This document shows positions 1 through 5,234 of a stretch of 5,720 nt of DNA, piece after piece (the first letter of the stretch is position 1; each line of letters starts with the position of its first letter). The notes beneath the pieces were generated by a model, which saw only the letters and a program-made list of their open reading frames with translations, made no database searches and had not been told where the DNA came from. Position numbers and translations under genes: made by a program. The stretch is from Rhodoferax sp. (lineage in GTDB: Bacteria; Pseudomonadota; Gammaproteobacteria; Burkholderiales; Burkholderiaceae_C), in assembly GCA_018882485.1 (NCBI GenBank), contig VERU01000190.1, positions 1-5,720 on the forward strand, given 5' to 3'.

Positions 1-249
1 GTGCTGATCCTCAAGCGCGGGCGGCACGCGGTGGCCGGCTGCACCGTCAAGCTCAGCGCCGAGCGGGCCGACACCGATCCCAAGGTGTTCACCGGCATCC
101 ACATGCACTTCACCGTCACGGGTCAGGCTGTGCCCGCTGCCGCGGTGGAGCGCGCCATTGCCATGAGCCACGAAAAATACTGCTCGGCCAGCGTGATGCT
201 CGGCAAAACGGCGCAGATCACCACCAGTTTTGAGGTGCGGGAACGCTGA
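1..249 (+). CDS. OsmC/Ohr-family protein, C-terminal fragment (5' end outside window)
   Basis: This is the last 82 residues of an OsmC-superfamily protein. The family comprises small cytoplasmic homodimers, several of which are thiol peroxidases that reduce organic hydroperoxides. The fragment has the family's C-terminal layout: a beta strand with Val-Ala-Gly-Cys, a strand with 'FTGIHMHFTVTG' (residues 30-41), a helix, then 'EKYCSASVMLG' (58-68). The last motif carries Cys61, the second conserved cysteine of the family. The first conserved cysteine would lie upstream of the window. Complete members are about 140 residues, so roughly 60 are missing, and the GTG at base 1 is probably an internal Val codon, not the start. 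The gene converges on coq7 with an 84-base gap. The sequence resembles the YhfA-like branch more than classical Ohr, so peroxidase activity is not certain. Family assignment is firm; the exact role is not. Confidence 0.85.
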   Translation: MLILKRGRHAVAGCTVKLSAERADTDPKVFTGIHMHFTVTGQAVPAAAVERAIAMSHEKYCSASVMLGKTAQITTSFEVRER

Positions 250-333
250 TTTCAATCAGCCGGCTGGCGATCTGGGCCTGTCGCTCTGAGCGGCGCCGGC
301 CCACGGACCGTTTGCGGGATCCGGAGCCGGTCG

Positions 334-951
334 TTACACCCGGTGCGCCACCGTCGTCATCACCCTGGCGGCGGCTTTCATCAATGCGCGGGCCGGCAGT
401 GGCAGCTCCATGGCGCCGGCGCGGCGCGCATCGATGGCGTGGCGCACCTCGTCGTCTTTCATCTGGGCCACGATGGCGCGCGACGCATGGTCTTGCGCCG
501 GCAGGCGGCTCAGGTGGCTCTGCAGGTGCGCCTCGACCTGATTTTCGGTCTCCACCACGAACCCCAGGCTGACCCGGTCGCCCAGCCGGCCCGCCAGCAG
601 GCCGAGCCCGAAGGCTCCGGCATACCACAGCGGGTTCAGCAGCGAGGGCCGGTCGCCCAGTTCGGCCAGCCGCTGGCGCGTCCAGGCGAGATGGTCGGTT
701 TCTTCGGCGCTGGCCCGGTTGAAGTGGGCGCGCAGCGTGGGATTGTCCGTGGCCAGCGCCTGTGCCGTGTACAAAGCCTGAGCGCACACCTCGCCCACAT
801 GGTTGACCCGCATCAGCGCCGCCGATTCGGCCCTTTGTTCGGGGGTCAGAACGGTGTCGTCGGCAGGCACGGTGGGGCAGGGGCGGGCCGCCCGGGGTGT
901 GGCAAACAGGGTGCGCAGCGCCGAATCGGCGGCCAGGATGAGCGTGTCCAT
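334..951 (-). CDS. coq7: Coq7, 2-polyprenyl-3-methyl-6-methoxy-1,4-benzoquinol hydroxylase (ubiquinone biosynthesis)
   Basis: The predicted 205-residue protein is a Coq7/CAT5 di-iron carboxylate monooxygenase. This family hydroxylates C6 of the demethoxyubiquinol ring, the penultimate step of aerobic ubiquinone synthesis, at the inner face of the cytoplasmic membrane. All six expected iron ligands can be placed: Glu54 in 'NHVGEV', Glu84 and His87 in 'EETDHL', Glu136 in 'ETENQVEAH', and Glu168 and His171 in 'DDEVRHA'. A hydrophobic stretch around residues 108-121 ('[14 protein letters not shown]') fits the membrane-associating part of the family. Length is normal for bacterial Coq7, and the N-terminus '[16 protein letters not shown]' looks like a true start. 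No clear Shine-Dalgarno precedes that ATG; the bases before it read CTAAAATCGCTCC. The gene is divergent from the porin gene and convergent with the OsmC-family gene. No U-tract terminator was seen after its stop. Many proteobacteria use flavin hydroxylases for this step instead, so Coq7 is taxonomically informative. Confidence 0.97.
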   Translation of the reverse strand: MDTLILAADSALRTLFATPRAARPCPTVPADDTVLTPEQRAESAALMRVNHVGEVCAQALYTAQALATDNPTLRAHFNRASAEETDHLAWTRQRLAELGDRPSLLNPLWYAGAFGLGLLAGRLGDRVSLGFVVETENQVEAHLQSHLSRLPAQDHASRAIVAQMKDDEVRHAIDARRAGAMELPLPARALMKAAARVMTTVAHRV

Positions 952-1047
952 GGAGCGATTTTAGGGACCGTCCGTCCGTCCTTCCCGGGCCAGCCGCCAC
1001 CGCAGATCGAACGGACGGCAGCCGGCCAGCCGGCAAGGTCGTGGCCT

Positions 1048-1063
1048 GTTGCACGGGTGCAAC
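1048..1063. promoter_or_regulatory. 16-base perfect palindrome in the coq7/porin divergent region
   Basis: GTTGCAC, a 2-base centre GG, then GTGCAAC: 7-base arms with no mismatch. It lies about 97 bases upstream of the coq7 start and about 39 bases upstream of the porin -35 element. Size and position suit a dimeric regulator acting on either gene. No regulator can be named from the sequence; it is not the spacing expected for NtrC sites. An operator role is inference. Confidence 0.4.
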
Positions 1064-1101
1064 GAAACCCCGGTATTTCTGCGGCTTTACCGGCGAATTT
1101 T

Positions 1102-1130
1102 TTGTCAAGCCGCCGTTCGTCTGTTTGAAT
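1102..1130 (+). promoter_or_regulatory. Probable sigma-70 promoter of the porin gene
   Basis: The -35 element TTGTCA (1102-1107, 5 of 6 consensus) and the -10 element TTGAAT (1125-1130, 4 of 6) are separated by an optimal 17 bases. An A/T-rich stretch GAATTTTTTG sits directly upstream and may act as an UP element. The predicted transcript would start near 1137 and carry an 80-base leader. A 7-base inverted repeat, GCGGCTT (1081-1087) and AAGCCGC (1107-1113), brackets the -35 box and could bind a regulator. The prediction is from consensus matching only. Confidence 0.6.
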
Positions 1131-1151
1131 AGCGTCAACTTCCTGATACGG

Positions 1152-1202
1152 GAGGTTGGCCTTGTTGCCGAAACCTCGACATCCGGGCCTCTTGTTCAAC
1201 CT
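1152..1202 (+). promoter_or_regulatory. Structured porin leader with two competing hairpins
   Basis: The predicted 80-base leader contains GAGGTTGGC (1152-1160), which can pair with GCC (1167-1169) plus AACCTC (1172-1177), leaving a two-base bulge. The same 5' segment, AGGTTG (1153-1158), can instead pair with CAACCT (1197-1202), extended by a G-U pair at each end. CAACCT directly abuts the Shine-Dalgarno GGAGA (1204-1208). The two pairings exclude each other, so ribosome access or small-RNA binding could be modulated. This is inference from pairing; no known riboswitch class was recognised. Confidence 0.35.
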
Positions 1203-1216
1203 TGGAGAAATCTGAT

Positions 1217-2203
1217 ATGAAGAAAACTCTCGTAGCTCTGGCCGCCCTGGCAGCCACCGGCGCGTTTGCGCAGTCCACCGTCACGCTGTACGGCGTGATC
1301 GACGCGGGTGTGCGTTACGACGACAACAACTCCACCTTCTCCGTCCGTTCGGGCCAGTTCAACGGCAGCCGTTGGGGCATGAAGGGTTCTGAAGATCTGG
1401 GCGGTGGCCTGAACGCCGTGTTCCAGCTCGAAGGCGGCTTCAACGTTGACACCGGTGCCCTGGGCCAAGGCGGTCTGGGCTTTGGTCGTCAGGCTTACGC
1501 CGGTGTGGGCGGCAGCTTCGGTACCGTGACCATCGGCCGTCAGTACACCCCTGGCGACAACGCCTTCGGCTGGGACCCCATGGGTGCCACTGGCGCCGCT
1601 GCAGGCCCGATGTACGCCGTGTTCACCTCCAACGGCTCCAACATCGACAACAAGGGTGCTGGCCGCCAGGACAACTCCATCAACTACGCCCTGCCCACCA
1701 TGGGTGGCCTGAACGGTAACGTCATGTACGCTCCGGACGAAGGCACTGCTGGCGGCCAGAAGTACGTTGGCGCTCAGCTGGCCTACACCGCAGGTCCCCT
1801 GCTGGTGTCTGGTGCCTATGAAAACCAAACCGCCACCGGCGCTTCCAAGTCCGACACCGGCTGGGTTGCTGGCGTGAGCTATGACCTCGGCGTGGCCTCC
1901 GTGGCAGGTGCCCTGTCGCGCGGCTCCAGCGCCGATGCCAACAGCAAGGACTTCGCTTCCTGGTACGTGGGTGTTGGTGCTCCCCTGGGCGCTGCCAAGA
2001 TCGCTGCCGGCTACGCCAAGCAGACGGTCAGCCAGACCGGTTTCGCCGATGCCACTTCTTCCGCCTGGGGTATCAACGCCTGGTACACCATCAGCAAGCG
2101 TACCAACCTGTACGGTGGTCTGATGGCCAAGGAAGACGTGTCCAACGCTGCCGTGACCACGAAGAACACCATCTACGTGGCTGGCCTGCGCCACCAGTTC
2201 TGA
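1217..2203 (+). CDS. General outer-membrane porin (Porin_4 / Gram-negative porin family)
   Basis: The 328-residue precursor belongs to the trimeric 16-stranded beta-barrel porins of Burkholderiales, which let small solutes cross the outer membrane. A cleavable signal peptide (residues 1-18, 'MKKTLVALAALAATGAFA') is followed by 'QSTVTLYGVIDAGV', the usual first strand. The conserved block 'SRWGMKGSEDLGGGL' lies at 51-65 and 'IGRQY' at 106-110. The barrel ends in 'LRHQF' with the C-terminal Phe needed for BAM-dependent assembly. Arg52, Arg91 and Arg108 sit where related porins such as Omp32 carry pore-lining arginines, so anion preference is possible but inferred. I chose ATG 1217 over the TTG at 1202 because GGAGA (1204-1208) is 8 bases upstream and the signal peptide begins there. 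Codon use is more selective and less GC-rich than in neighbouring genes, as expected for an abundant protein. It has its own promoter and a strong terminator, so it is probably monocistronic. Substrate specificity cannot be read from the sequence. Confidence 0.96.
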   Translation: MKKTLVALAALAATGAFAQSTVTLYGVIDAGVRYDDNNSTFSVRSGQFNGSRWGMKGSEDLGGGLNAVFQLEGGFNVDTGALGQGGLGFGRQAYAGVGGSFGTVTIGRQYTPGDNAFGWDPMGATGAAAGPMYAVFTSNGSNIDNKGAGRQDNSINYALPTMGGLNGNVMYAPDEGTAGGQKYVGAQLAYTAGPLLVSGAYENQTATGASKSDTGWVAGVSYDLGVASVAGALSRGSSADANSKDFASWYVGVGAPLGAAKIAAGYAKQTVSQTGFADATSSAWGINAWYTISKRTNLYGGLMAKEDVSNAAVTTKNTIYVAGLRHQF

Positions 2204-2209
2204 TGCCCC

Positions 2210-2228
2210 CGCTGGCCTGAGGCCAGCG
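2210..2228 (+). repeat. Perfect hairpin just after the porin stop codon
   Basis: CGCTGGCC, loop TGA, GGCCAGCG: an 8-base perfect stem with a 3-base loop, starting 7 bases after the porin stop and ending 21 bases before the terminator stem. There is no U-tract behind it, so it is not itself an intrinsic terminator. It may protect the abundant porin mRNA from 3' exonucleases. That role is inferred from position and stem strength. Confidence 0.5.
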
Positions 2229-2249
2229 TGATCGCATGAGAATCCCAAG

Positions 2250-2280
2250 CCCCGTCATGGCAACATGGCGGGGTTTTTTT
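2250..2280 (+). terminator. Rho-independent terminator of the porin gene
   Basis: The 10-base-pair stem is CCCCGTCATG (2250-2259) with CATGGCGGGG (2264-2273), containing one T-G wobble. It is closed by a GCAA loop of the stable GNRA type and followed at once by seven T residues (2274-2280). The preceding AAG can extend pairing into the T-tract. This is a textbook strong terminator and should largely insulate the downstream lipoprotein gene from porin transcription. Confidence 0.93.
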
Positions 2281-2339
2281 ACGGAGGGCCTTGGTCGGCC
2301 CGTCCGGGTGGCTGGATGGTGTTCCATGGAGCATGTCGG

Positions 2340-3116
2340 ATGACGGATCCAAGTCAAGGTGGGTGGCGCCGGCTGGCTCTCGCGAGCCTGCTGCTGCTCG
2401 GCGCCTGCGCGGGAACGCCGGATGGCGATGCCCCGGATTCCGCACCGCAGGCGGTTTCTCCGCTGGCCGCCAATCCCTGGACCGCCGAGGCGCCCTGGAA
2501 GGGTGGGGTTGCGCTCTGGCAGCACCAGACCTTTCCGGGCAAGCAGCCCAGCCGTTACCGCTACGACCGCAAGGATGGTCGCGATGCGATGCAGGTATCG
2601 GCCGACGCATCCGCCAGTGCCCTGCGGCACCGGGTACGCATTCCGGCTGCAGAGTTGGGCCGGATCCGGTTTTCCTGGCGGGTGCCGGAGCTGATCGCCG
2701 GAGCCGACATGGCGCTGCGGGATGCCGAAGATGCCCCGGTGCGCCTGGTGCTGGTATTCGATGGCGACCGCAGCCGGTTTTCCGCCCGCAACGCCATGCT
2801 GTCGGAACTGTCCCAGAGCCTCACCGGCGAGCCGCTGCCCTATGCCACCCTGATGTATGTCTGGTGCAATACCCGATCGCCCGACAGCGTGATCGTCAAT
2901 CCCCGCACCGACCGCATCCGCAAGATCGTGGTGGAGTCCGGAGCGGGCAATCTCGACCGGTGGCTGGACTACCAGCGCGATGTGGCGGCCGACTACCGCA
3001 AGGCCTTCGGCGAGCCGCCGGGCGATCTGCTGGCCGTGGGGATCATGACCGACACCGACAACACCCGCAGCCGGGTGCAGGCCTGGTACGGTCCGATTCG
3101 GCTGATCGGGCGATAG
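2340..3116 (+). CDS. DUF3047-type predicted lipoprotein of unknown function
   Basis: The 258-residue product looks like a member of the DUF3047 family, whose function is not established. The N-terminus has Arg10-Arg11, a hydrophobic helix (12-22) and a lipobox 'LLGAC', placing the lipidated Cys at 23. With Ala at +2 there is no inner-membrane retention signal, so outer-membrane sorting is likely. A low-complexity linker follows (about 24-50). The globular part contains 'FSWRVPE' (111-117), 'RLVLVFDGD' (135-143), 'LMYVWCN' (171-177) and the acidic 'GIMTDTDNT' (234-242) before 'AWYG' (248-251). The alternating strands and conserved Asp cluster suggest a beta-rich ligand- or metal-binding fold, which is inference. 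I chose ATG 2340 because GGAG (2328-2331) is 8 bases upstream; earlier in-frame ATGs at 2265 and 2316 would add an unlikely extension, the first overlapping the porin terminator. No convincing promoter was seen in 2281-2327. Confidence 0.8.
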   Translation: MTDPSQGGWRRLALASLLLLGACAGTPDGDAPDSAPQAVSPLAANPWTAEAPWKGGVALWQHQTFPGKQPSRYRYDRKDGRDAMQVSADASASALRHRVRIPAAELGRIRFSWRVPELIAGADMALRDAEDAPVRLVLVFDGDRSRFSARNAMLSELSQSLTGEPLPYATLMYVWCNTRSPDSVIVNPRTDRIRKIVVESGAGNLDRWLDYQRDVAADYRKAFGEPPGDLLAVGIMTDTDNTRSRVQAWYGPIRLIGR

Positions 3117-3142
3117 GCAATCGGTCCGACCGCATGGTCCGC

Positions 3143-3170
3143 TTGATCGGGTTTTTCCTGGATGCACAAT
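3143..3170 (+). promoter_or_regulatory. Candidate promoter of the toxin-antitoxin operon
   Basis: TTGATC (3143-3148, 4 of 6 -35 consensus) and CACAAT (3165-3170, 4 of 6 -10 consensus) are separated by 16 bases. Transcription would begin near 3177, in the middle of the adjoining palindrome, which is the usual geometry for antitoxin autorepression. The match is moderate and the call rests mainly on that arrangement. Confidence 0.4.
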
Positions 3171-3188
3171 GTAGTGTTTGACACTACA
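3170..3188. promoter_or_regulatory. 19-base palindromic operator of the toxin-antitoxin operon
   Basis: TGTAGTGT, centre TTG, ACACTACA: two perfect 8-base arms, ending 14 bases before the antitoxin start and just ahead of its Shine-Dalgarno GAGGAG (3191-3196). Phd/YefM antitoxins dimerise and bind palindromes over their own promoters, with the toxin acting as co-repressor. This is therefore the expected autoregulatory site. A perfect TTGACA occurs inside it, but no -10 element lies at a workable distance downstream. Confidence 0.7.
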
Positions 3189-3202
3189 ACGAGGAGTCGG
3201 TC

Positions 3203-3439
3203 ATGAAAACGATCTCTGCAGCCGAGGCCAATCGACATTTTTCTGCCCTGCTTCGTGACGTCGTCTCCGGCGAAGTGGTCACGGTGTTGTCACGCGGCAA
3301 GCCGGTTGCGACCGTGTCGCCCGTTCGCGCCGACCCTGGTCGGCGCGATGCCGCTCGGGGGAACCTGTTGCAACGCCTGAGGCAGCAGGAGGCTGTGGGC
3401 GGGTGTCAGTGGACGCGGGATGAACTGTACGAGGGCTGA
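3203..3439 (+). CDS. Phd/YefM-like antitoxin of a type II toxin-antitoxin pair
   Basis: The 78-residue protein starts 'MKTISAAEANRHFSALLRDV', the hallmark N-terminus of the Phd/YefM fold. 'GEVVTVLSRGKPVATVSPV' (23-41) completes the DNA-binding dimer domain (about 1-45). The rest is a charged, probably disordered tail (about 46-78) ending 'WTRDELYEG', the type of segment that wraps around and blocks a PIN toxin. The antitoxin is expected to neutralise the toxin encoded next door and, as a dimer or in complex, to repress the operon at the palindrome upstream. ATG 3203 is supported by GAGGAG 6 bases upstream. Only 3 bases separate its stop from the toxin start, so translation is probably coupled. 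Length is typical of the family. Confidence 0.9.
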   Translation: MKTISAAEANRHFSALLRDVVSGEVVTVLSRGKPVATVSPVRADPGRRDAARGNLLQRLRQQEAVGGCQWTRDELYEG

Positions 3440-3442
3440 GCG

Positions 3443-3877
3443 ATGCGTATTGCGCTCGATACCAACATTCTGGCCTATGCAGAAGGTCTGGGTGATGCGC
3501 GGCGCTGTGCTTTGGCGGTGAGCTGCATCGAGACGCTACGTCCTCAGGATGTGCTGCTTCCCGCGCAGACGCTGGGTGAATTGTCCAGGGTGCTGATGGG
3601 CAAGGCAGGGCGCACGGCCACCCAGGTGCGCGAAGCGGTACTGGCCTGGTCTGATGCCTTCGAGGTGGCCGACTCGACATGGCCTGCCTTTCAGGCGGCA
3701 CTGGACCTGACGGTTGATCACCAGGTGCCCATGTGGGATGCCCTGATCCTGGCGGTCGCTGCCGAGCATCGATGCCGCTGGGTGCTGTCGGAGGATTTTC
3801 AGAACCGGTTCACCTGGCGCGGCGTGACCGTTGTGAATCCGTTTGTCGAACCGCTCCAATCCATGGGGTGGAGGTAA
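3443..3877 (+). CDS. PIN-domain ribonuclease toxin (VapC-like)
   Basis: The 144-residue product is a single PIN domain. Such toxins are Mg2+-dependent endoribonucleases that cut tRNA or rRNA and stop growth when the antitoxin is lost. The acidic active-site residues can be placed: Asp6 in 'LDTNIL', Glu46 in 'LGELSRVL', Asp99 in 'MWDALIL', and the late acidic site 'SEDF' (Glu117/Asp118). The site therefore looks intact. The distal 'WRGVTVVNPF' (125-134) is the usual closing strand of the fold. The start is supported by GAGGG (3431-3435), located inside the end of the antitoxin gene. The pairing of a PIN toxin with a Phd-type antitoxin, not a VapB AbrB-type or RHH-type one, is a known mixed combination. 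The RNA target cannot be predicted from sequence. Confidence 0.92.
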   Translation: MRIALDTNILAYAEGLGDARRCALAVSCIETLRPQDVLLPAQTLGELSRVLMGKAGRTATQVREAVLAWSDAFEVADSTWPAFQAALDLTVDHQVPMWDALILAVAAEHRCRWVLSEDFQNRFTWRGVTVVNPFVEPLQSMGWR

Positions 3878-3906
3878 CAGCGCACACCCTGGCGGCACCG
3901 TCAAGG

Positions 3907-3918
3907 TCCAGCGCTGGA
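3907..3918. promoter_or_regulatory. 12-base palindrome upstream of the M20 amidohydrolase gene
   Basis: TCCAGCGCTGGA is a perfect 12-base palindrome in the 58-base gap between the toxin stop and the amidohydrolase start, 17 bases before the ATG. It could be an operator or a small mRNA hairpin near the ribosome-binding site. Short GC-rich palindromes occur by chance in such genomes, so support is weak. Confidence 0.2.
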
Positions 3919-3935
3919 ATTTCAAGGAAACGACG

Positions 3936-5174
3936 ATGCAGACGTCCCCTTTCAAAGTTCATGGCCGCGCGTTTGCGCACATCGCGGCGTTCCATCCGGA
4001 GATCACCGCCCTGCGGCGGGATCTGCACGCCCATCCCGAACTCGGATTCGAAGAGCATTACACCGCCGCGCGGGTGAAGCAGGCCCTGCAGGTCTGCGGG
4101 GTGGACGAGATCCACGAGGGCCTGGGCAAGACCGGGCTGGTGGCGGTGATCAGGGGCCGCAGCACCGGCAGCGGGCGCATGATCGGCCTGCGCGCCGACA
4201 TGGATGCGCTGCCCATGACCGAGCACAACGACTTCGCCTGGAAGTCCACCCGTTCGGGCCTGATGCACGGCTGCGGTCATGACGGCCACACGGCGATGCT
4301 GGTGGCCGCGGCCCGCTACCTCGCCGAGACGCGCCATTTCGATGGCACGGCGGTGCTGATCTTCCAGCCGGGCGAGGAGGGCTACGCCGGGGCGCGCGCG
4401 ATGATCGAGGACGGGTTGTTCGAGCGCTTCCCGGTGGATGCGGTGTTCGGCATGCACAACTGGCCGGCCATGCGCCCGGGCACCGTGGGCATCAACCCCG
4501 GGCCCATGATGGCGGCGGCCGACCGCATCACCATCGAGATTACTGGTCGTGGCGGCCATGGCGCCCACCCTTACACCACAGTGGATCCGGTGCTGGTGGC
4601 GGCCCACATCATCACGGCGGTGCAGAGCATCGTCTCGCGCAATGTCAAGCCGGTCGACAGCGCTGTGATCAGCCTGTGCGCGATGCGCGCCGGGGAACTG
4701 GCGGCCATGAGCGTGATCCCCGGATCCGCCACGCTGGTGGGCACGGTGCGCACCTTCAGCCCCCGGGTCCAGACCCTGGTGGAACAGCGGCTCAGCGAGC
4801 TGTGCCAGGCGGTGGCGCTGGGTTTCGGCGCCACGGCCACGGTGCATTACGAGCGCAGCTACCCGGCCACCATCAACACGCCGGAGCAGGCGCATTTCGC
4901 GGCCGATGTGGCGCAGAGTCTGGTGGGGCGCGAGCATGTGGTGCGCGACCTCGAACCCAGCATGGGGGCCGAAGATTTCTCCTTCATGCTGCAGGTCAAG
5001 CCCGGGGCCTACCTGCGGCTGGGGCAGGGCGAGGAAAACGGCGTGGGCAGCTGCTTCCTGCACAACAGCCGCTACGACTTCAACGACGCCGTGCTGCCGC
5101 TGGGCGCCGCGCTGCACGCCAGTCTGGTGGAGCAGGGCATGCCGCTGGCGGCTGCGGGTGCCTCGGTGGCCTGA
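3936..5174 (+). CDS. M20D-family metallo-amidohydrolase (hippurate / N-acyl-amino-acid hydrolase type)
   Basis: The 412-residue enzyme belongs to peptidase family M20D (HipO, IAA-amino-acid hydrolase, N-acetyldiaminopimelate deacetylase relatives), which hydrolyses N-acyl or N-aroyl amino acids to the free amino acid and carboxylate. Motifs run in order: 'DLHAHPELGFEE' (29-40), 'RADMDALP' (86-93), 'MHGCGHDGHTAML' (110-122), 'FQPGEEGYAGA' (143-153), 'FGMHNWP' (171-177), 'GRGGHGAHP' (204-212), 'MGAEDFSFML' (343-352) and 'LHNSRYDFND' (375-384). Expected metal ligands are Cys113, His115, Glu148, His174 and His376, with Glu147 as catalytic base, so the enzyme looks active. The catalytic domain is interrupted by a dimerisation lid of about residues 195-305. 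There is no signal peptide, so it should be cytoplasmic. ATG 3936 is preferred because AAGGA (3924-3928) is 7 bases upstream; an upstream ATG at 3843 would overlap the toxin gene. Read-through from the toxin-antitoxin operon is possible. The exact substrate is unknown. Confidence 0.95.
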   Translation: MQTSPFKVHGRAFAHIAAFHPEITALRRDLHAHPELGFEEHYTAARVKQALQVCGVDEIHEGLGKTGLVAVIRGRSTGSGRMIGLRADMDALPMTEHNDFAWKSTRSGLMHGCGHDGHTAMLVAAARYLAETRHFDGTAVLIFQPGEEGYAGARAMIEDGLFERFPVDAVFGMHNWPAMRPGTVGINPGPMMAAADRITIEITGRGGHGAHPYTTVDPVLVAAHIITAVQSIVSRNVKPVDSAVISLCAMRAGELAAMSVIPGSATLVGTVRTFSPRVQTLVEQRLSELCQAVALGFGATATVHYERSYPATINTPEQAHFAADVAQSLVGREHVVRDLEPSMGAEDFSFMLQVKPGAYLRLGQGEENGVGSCFLHNSRYDFNDAVLPLGAALHASLVEQGMPLAAAGASVA

Positions 5175-5190
5175 CCGGAGCTGTGCCCGG

Positions 5191-5233
5191 GGGCCGTGCG
5201 GGGCTGCACCGGGCTGTGCCGGGCTGCACCGGG
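5191..5233. repeat. 10-base tandem repeat in the convergent gap
   Basis: Four consecutive 10-base units, GGGCCGTGCG, GGGCTGCACC, GGGCTGTGCC and GGGCTGCACC, are followed by a partial GGG. Units two and four are identical; unit three differs at two bases and unit one at five. The array fills most of the 60-base gap between the amidohydrolase stop and the regulator stop. GCAC and GTGC segments allow short hairpins on both strands. No U-tract terminator accompanies it. Confidence 0.7.
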
Positions 5234-5234
5234 T

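Noticed and set aside
250..333. Palindromes CAGCCGGCTG and CGGCGCCG in the gap between the OsmC-family gene and coq7
   Set aside because: They are short and GC-only with no U-tract, so they do not support terminators or operators.
968..981. CCGT tetranucleotide repeated three and a half times upstream of coq7
   Set aside because: It is too short for a credible phase-variable tract and lies in a non-coding leader of a housekeeping gene. It is compatible with chance in GC-rich sequence.
1070..1103. CCGGTA/TACCGG stem followed by six T residues, resembling an intrinsic terminator
   Set aside because: The stem is only 6 bases with a 12-base loop, there are 4 bases between stem and T-run, and no plus-strand transcript is expected to arrive there. 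The T-run is better explained as the A/T-rich element of the porin promoter.
218..1138. 306-codon minus-strand frame overlapping coq7 in another frame
   Set aside because: The Pro/Arg/Gly-rich sequence has no family resemblance, and coq7 in this stretch has all six iron ligands.
1196..2248. Long open frame of 350 codons on the minus strand opposite the porin gene
   Set aside because: Its composition is Gly/Val/His/Ala-rich with no recognisable domain. The plus-strand porin has a signal peptide, conserved motifs and a C-terminal Phe, so the reverse frame is a by-product of biased codon use.
3093..3160. Possible terminator after the DUF3047 gene (CCGATT/AATCGG pairing and a later GGGTTTTT)
   Set aside because: The pairing arms are distant and not adjacent to the T-run, and no stable stem directly precedes the T residues.
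2291..3181. Second plus-strand frame of 296 codons overlapping the DUF3047 gene
   Set aside because: It is Arg/Gly/Pro-rich shadow sequence. The chosen frame has a Shine-Dalgarno, a lipobox and family motifs.
3178..3206. Perfect TTGACA inside the toxin-antitoxin palindrome as the -35 of a second promoter
   Set aside because: At 17 bases spacing the -10 position would be TCATGA over the antitoxin start codon, a poor match, and would remove the good Shine-Dalgarno from the transcript.
3831..3860. TTGTGA ... TCCAAT as a private promoter for the amidohydrolase inside the toxin gene end
   Set aside because: Both boxes match only 4 of 6 with an 18-base spacer. Matches of this quality are expected by chance, so it is not listed as a feature.
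3810..5117. 435-codon open frame on the minus strand opposite the amidohydrolase gene
   Set aside because: It is Arg/His/Gly-rich with no domain, and it mirrors a plus-strand gene with all M20 motifs. High GC removes stop codons from the antisense frame.
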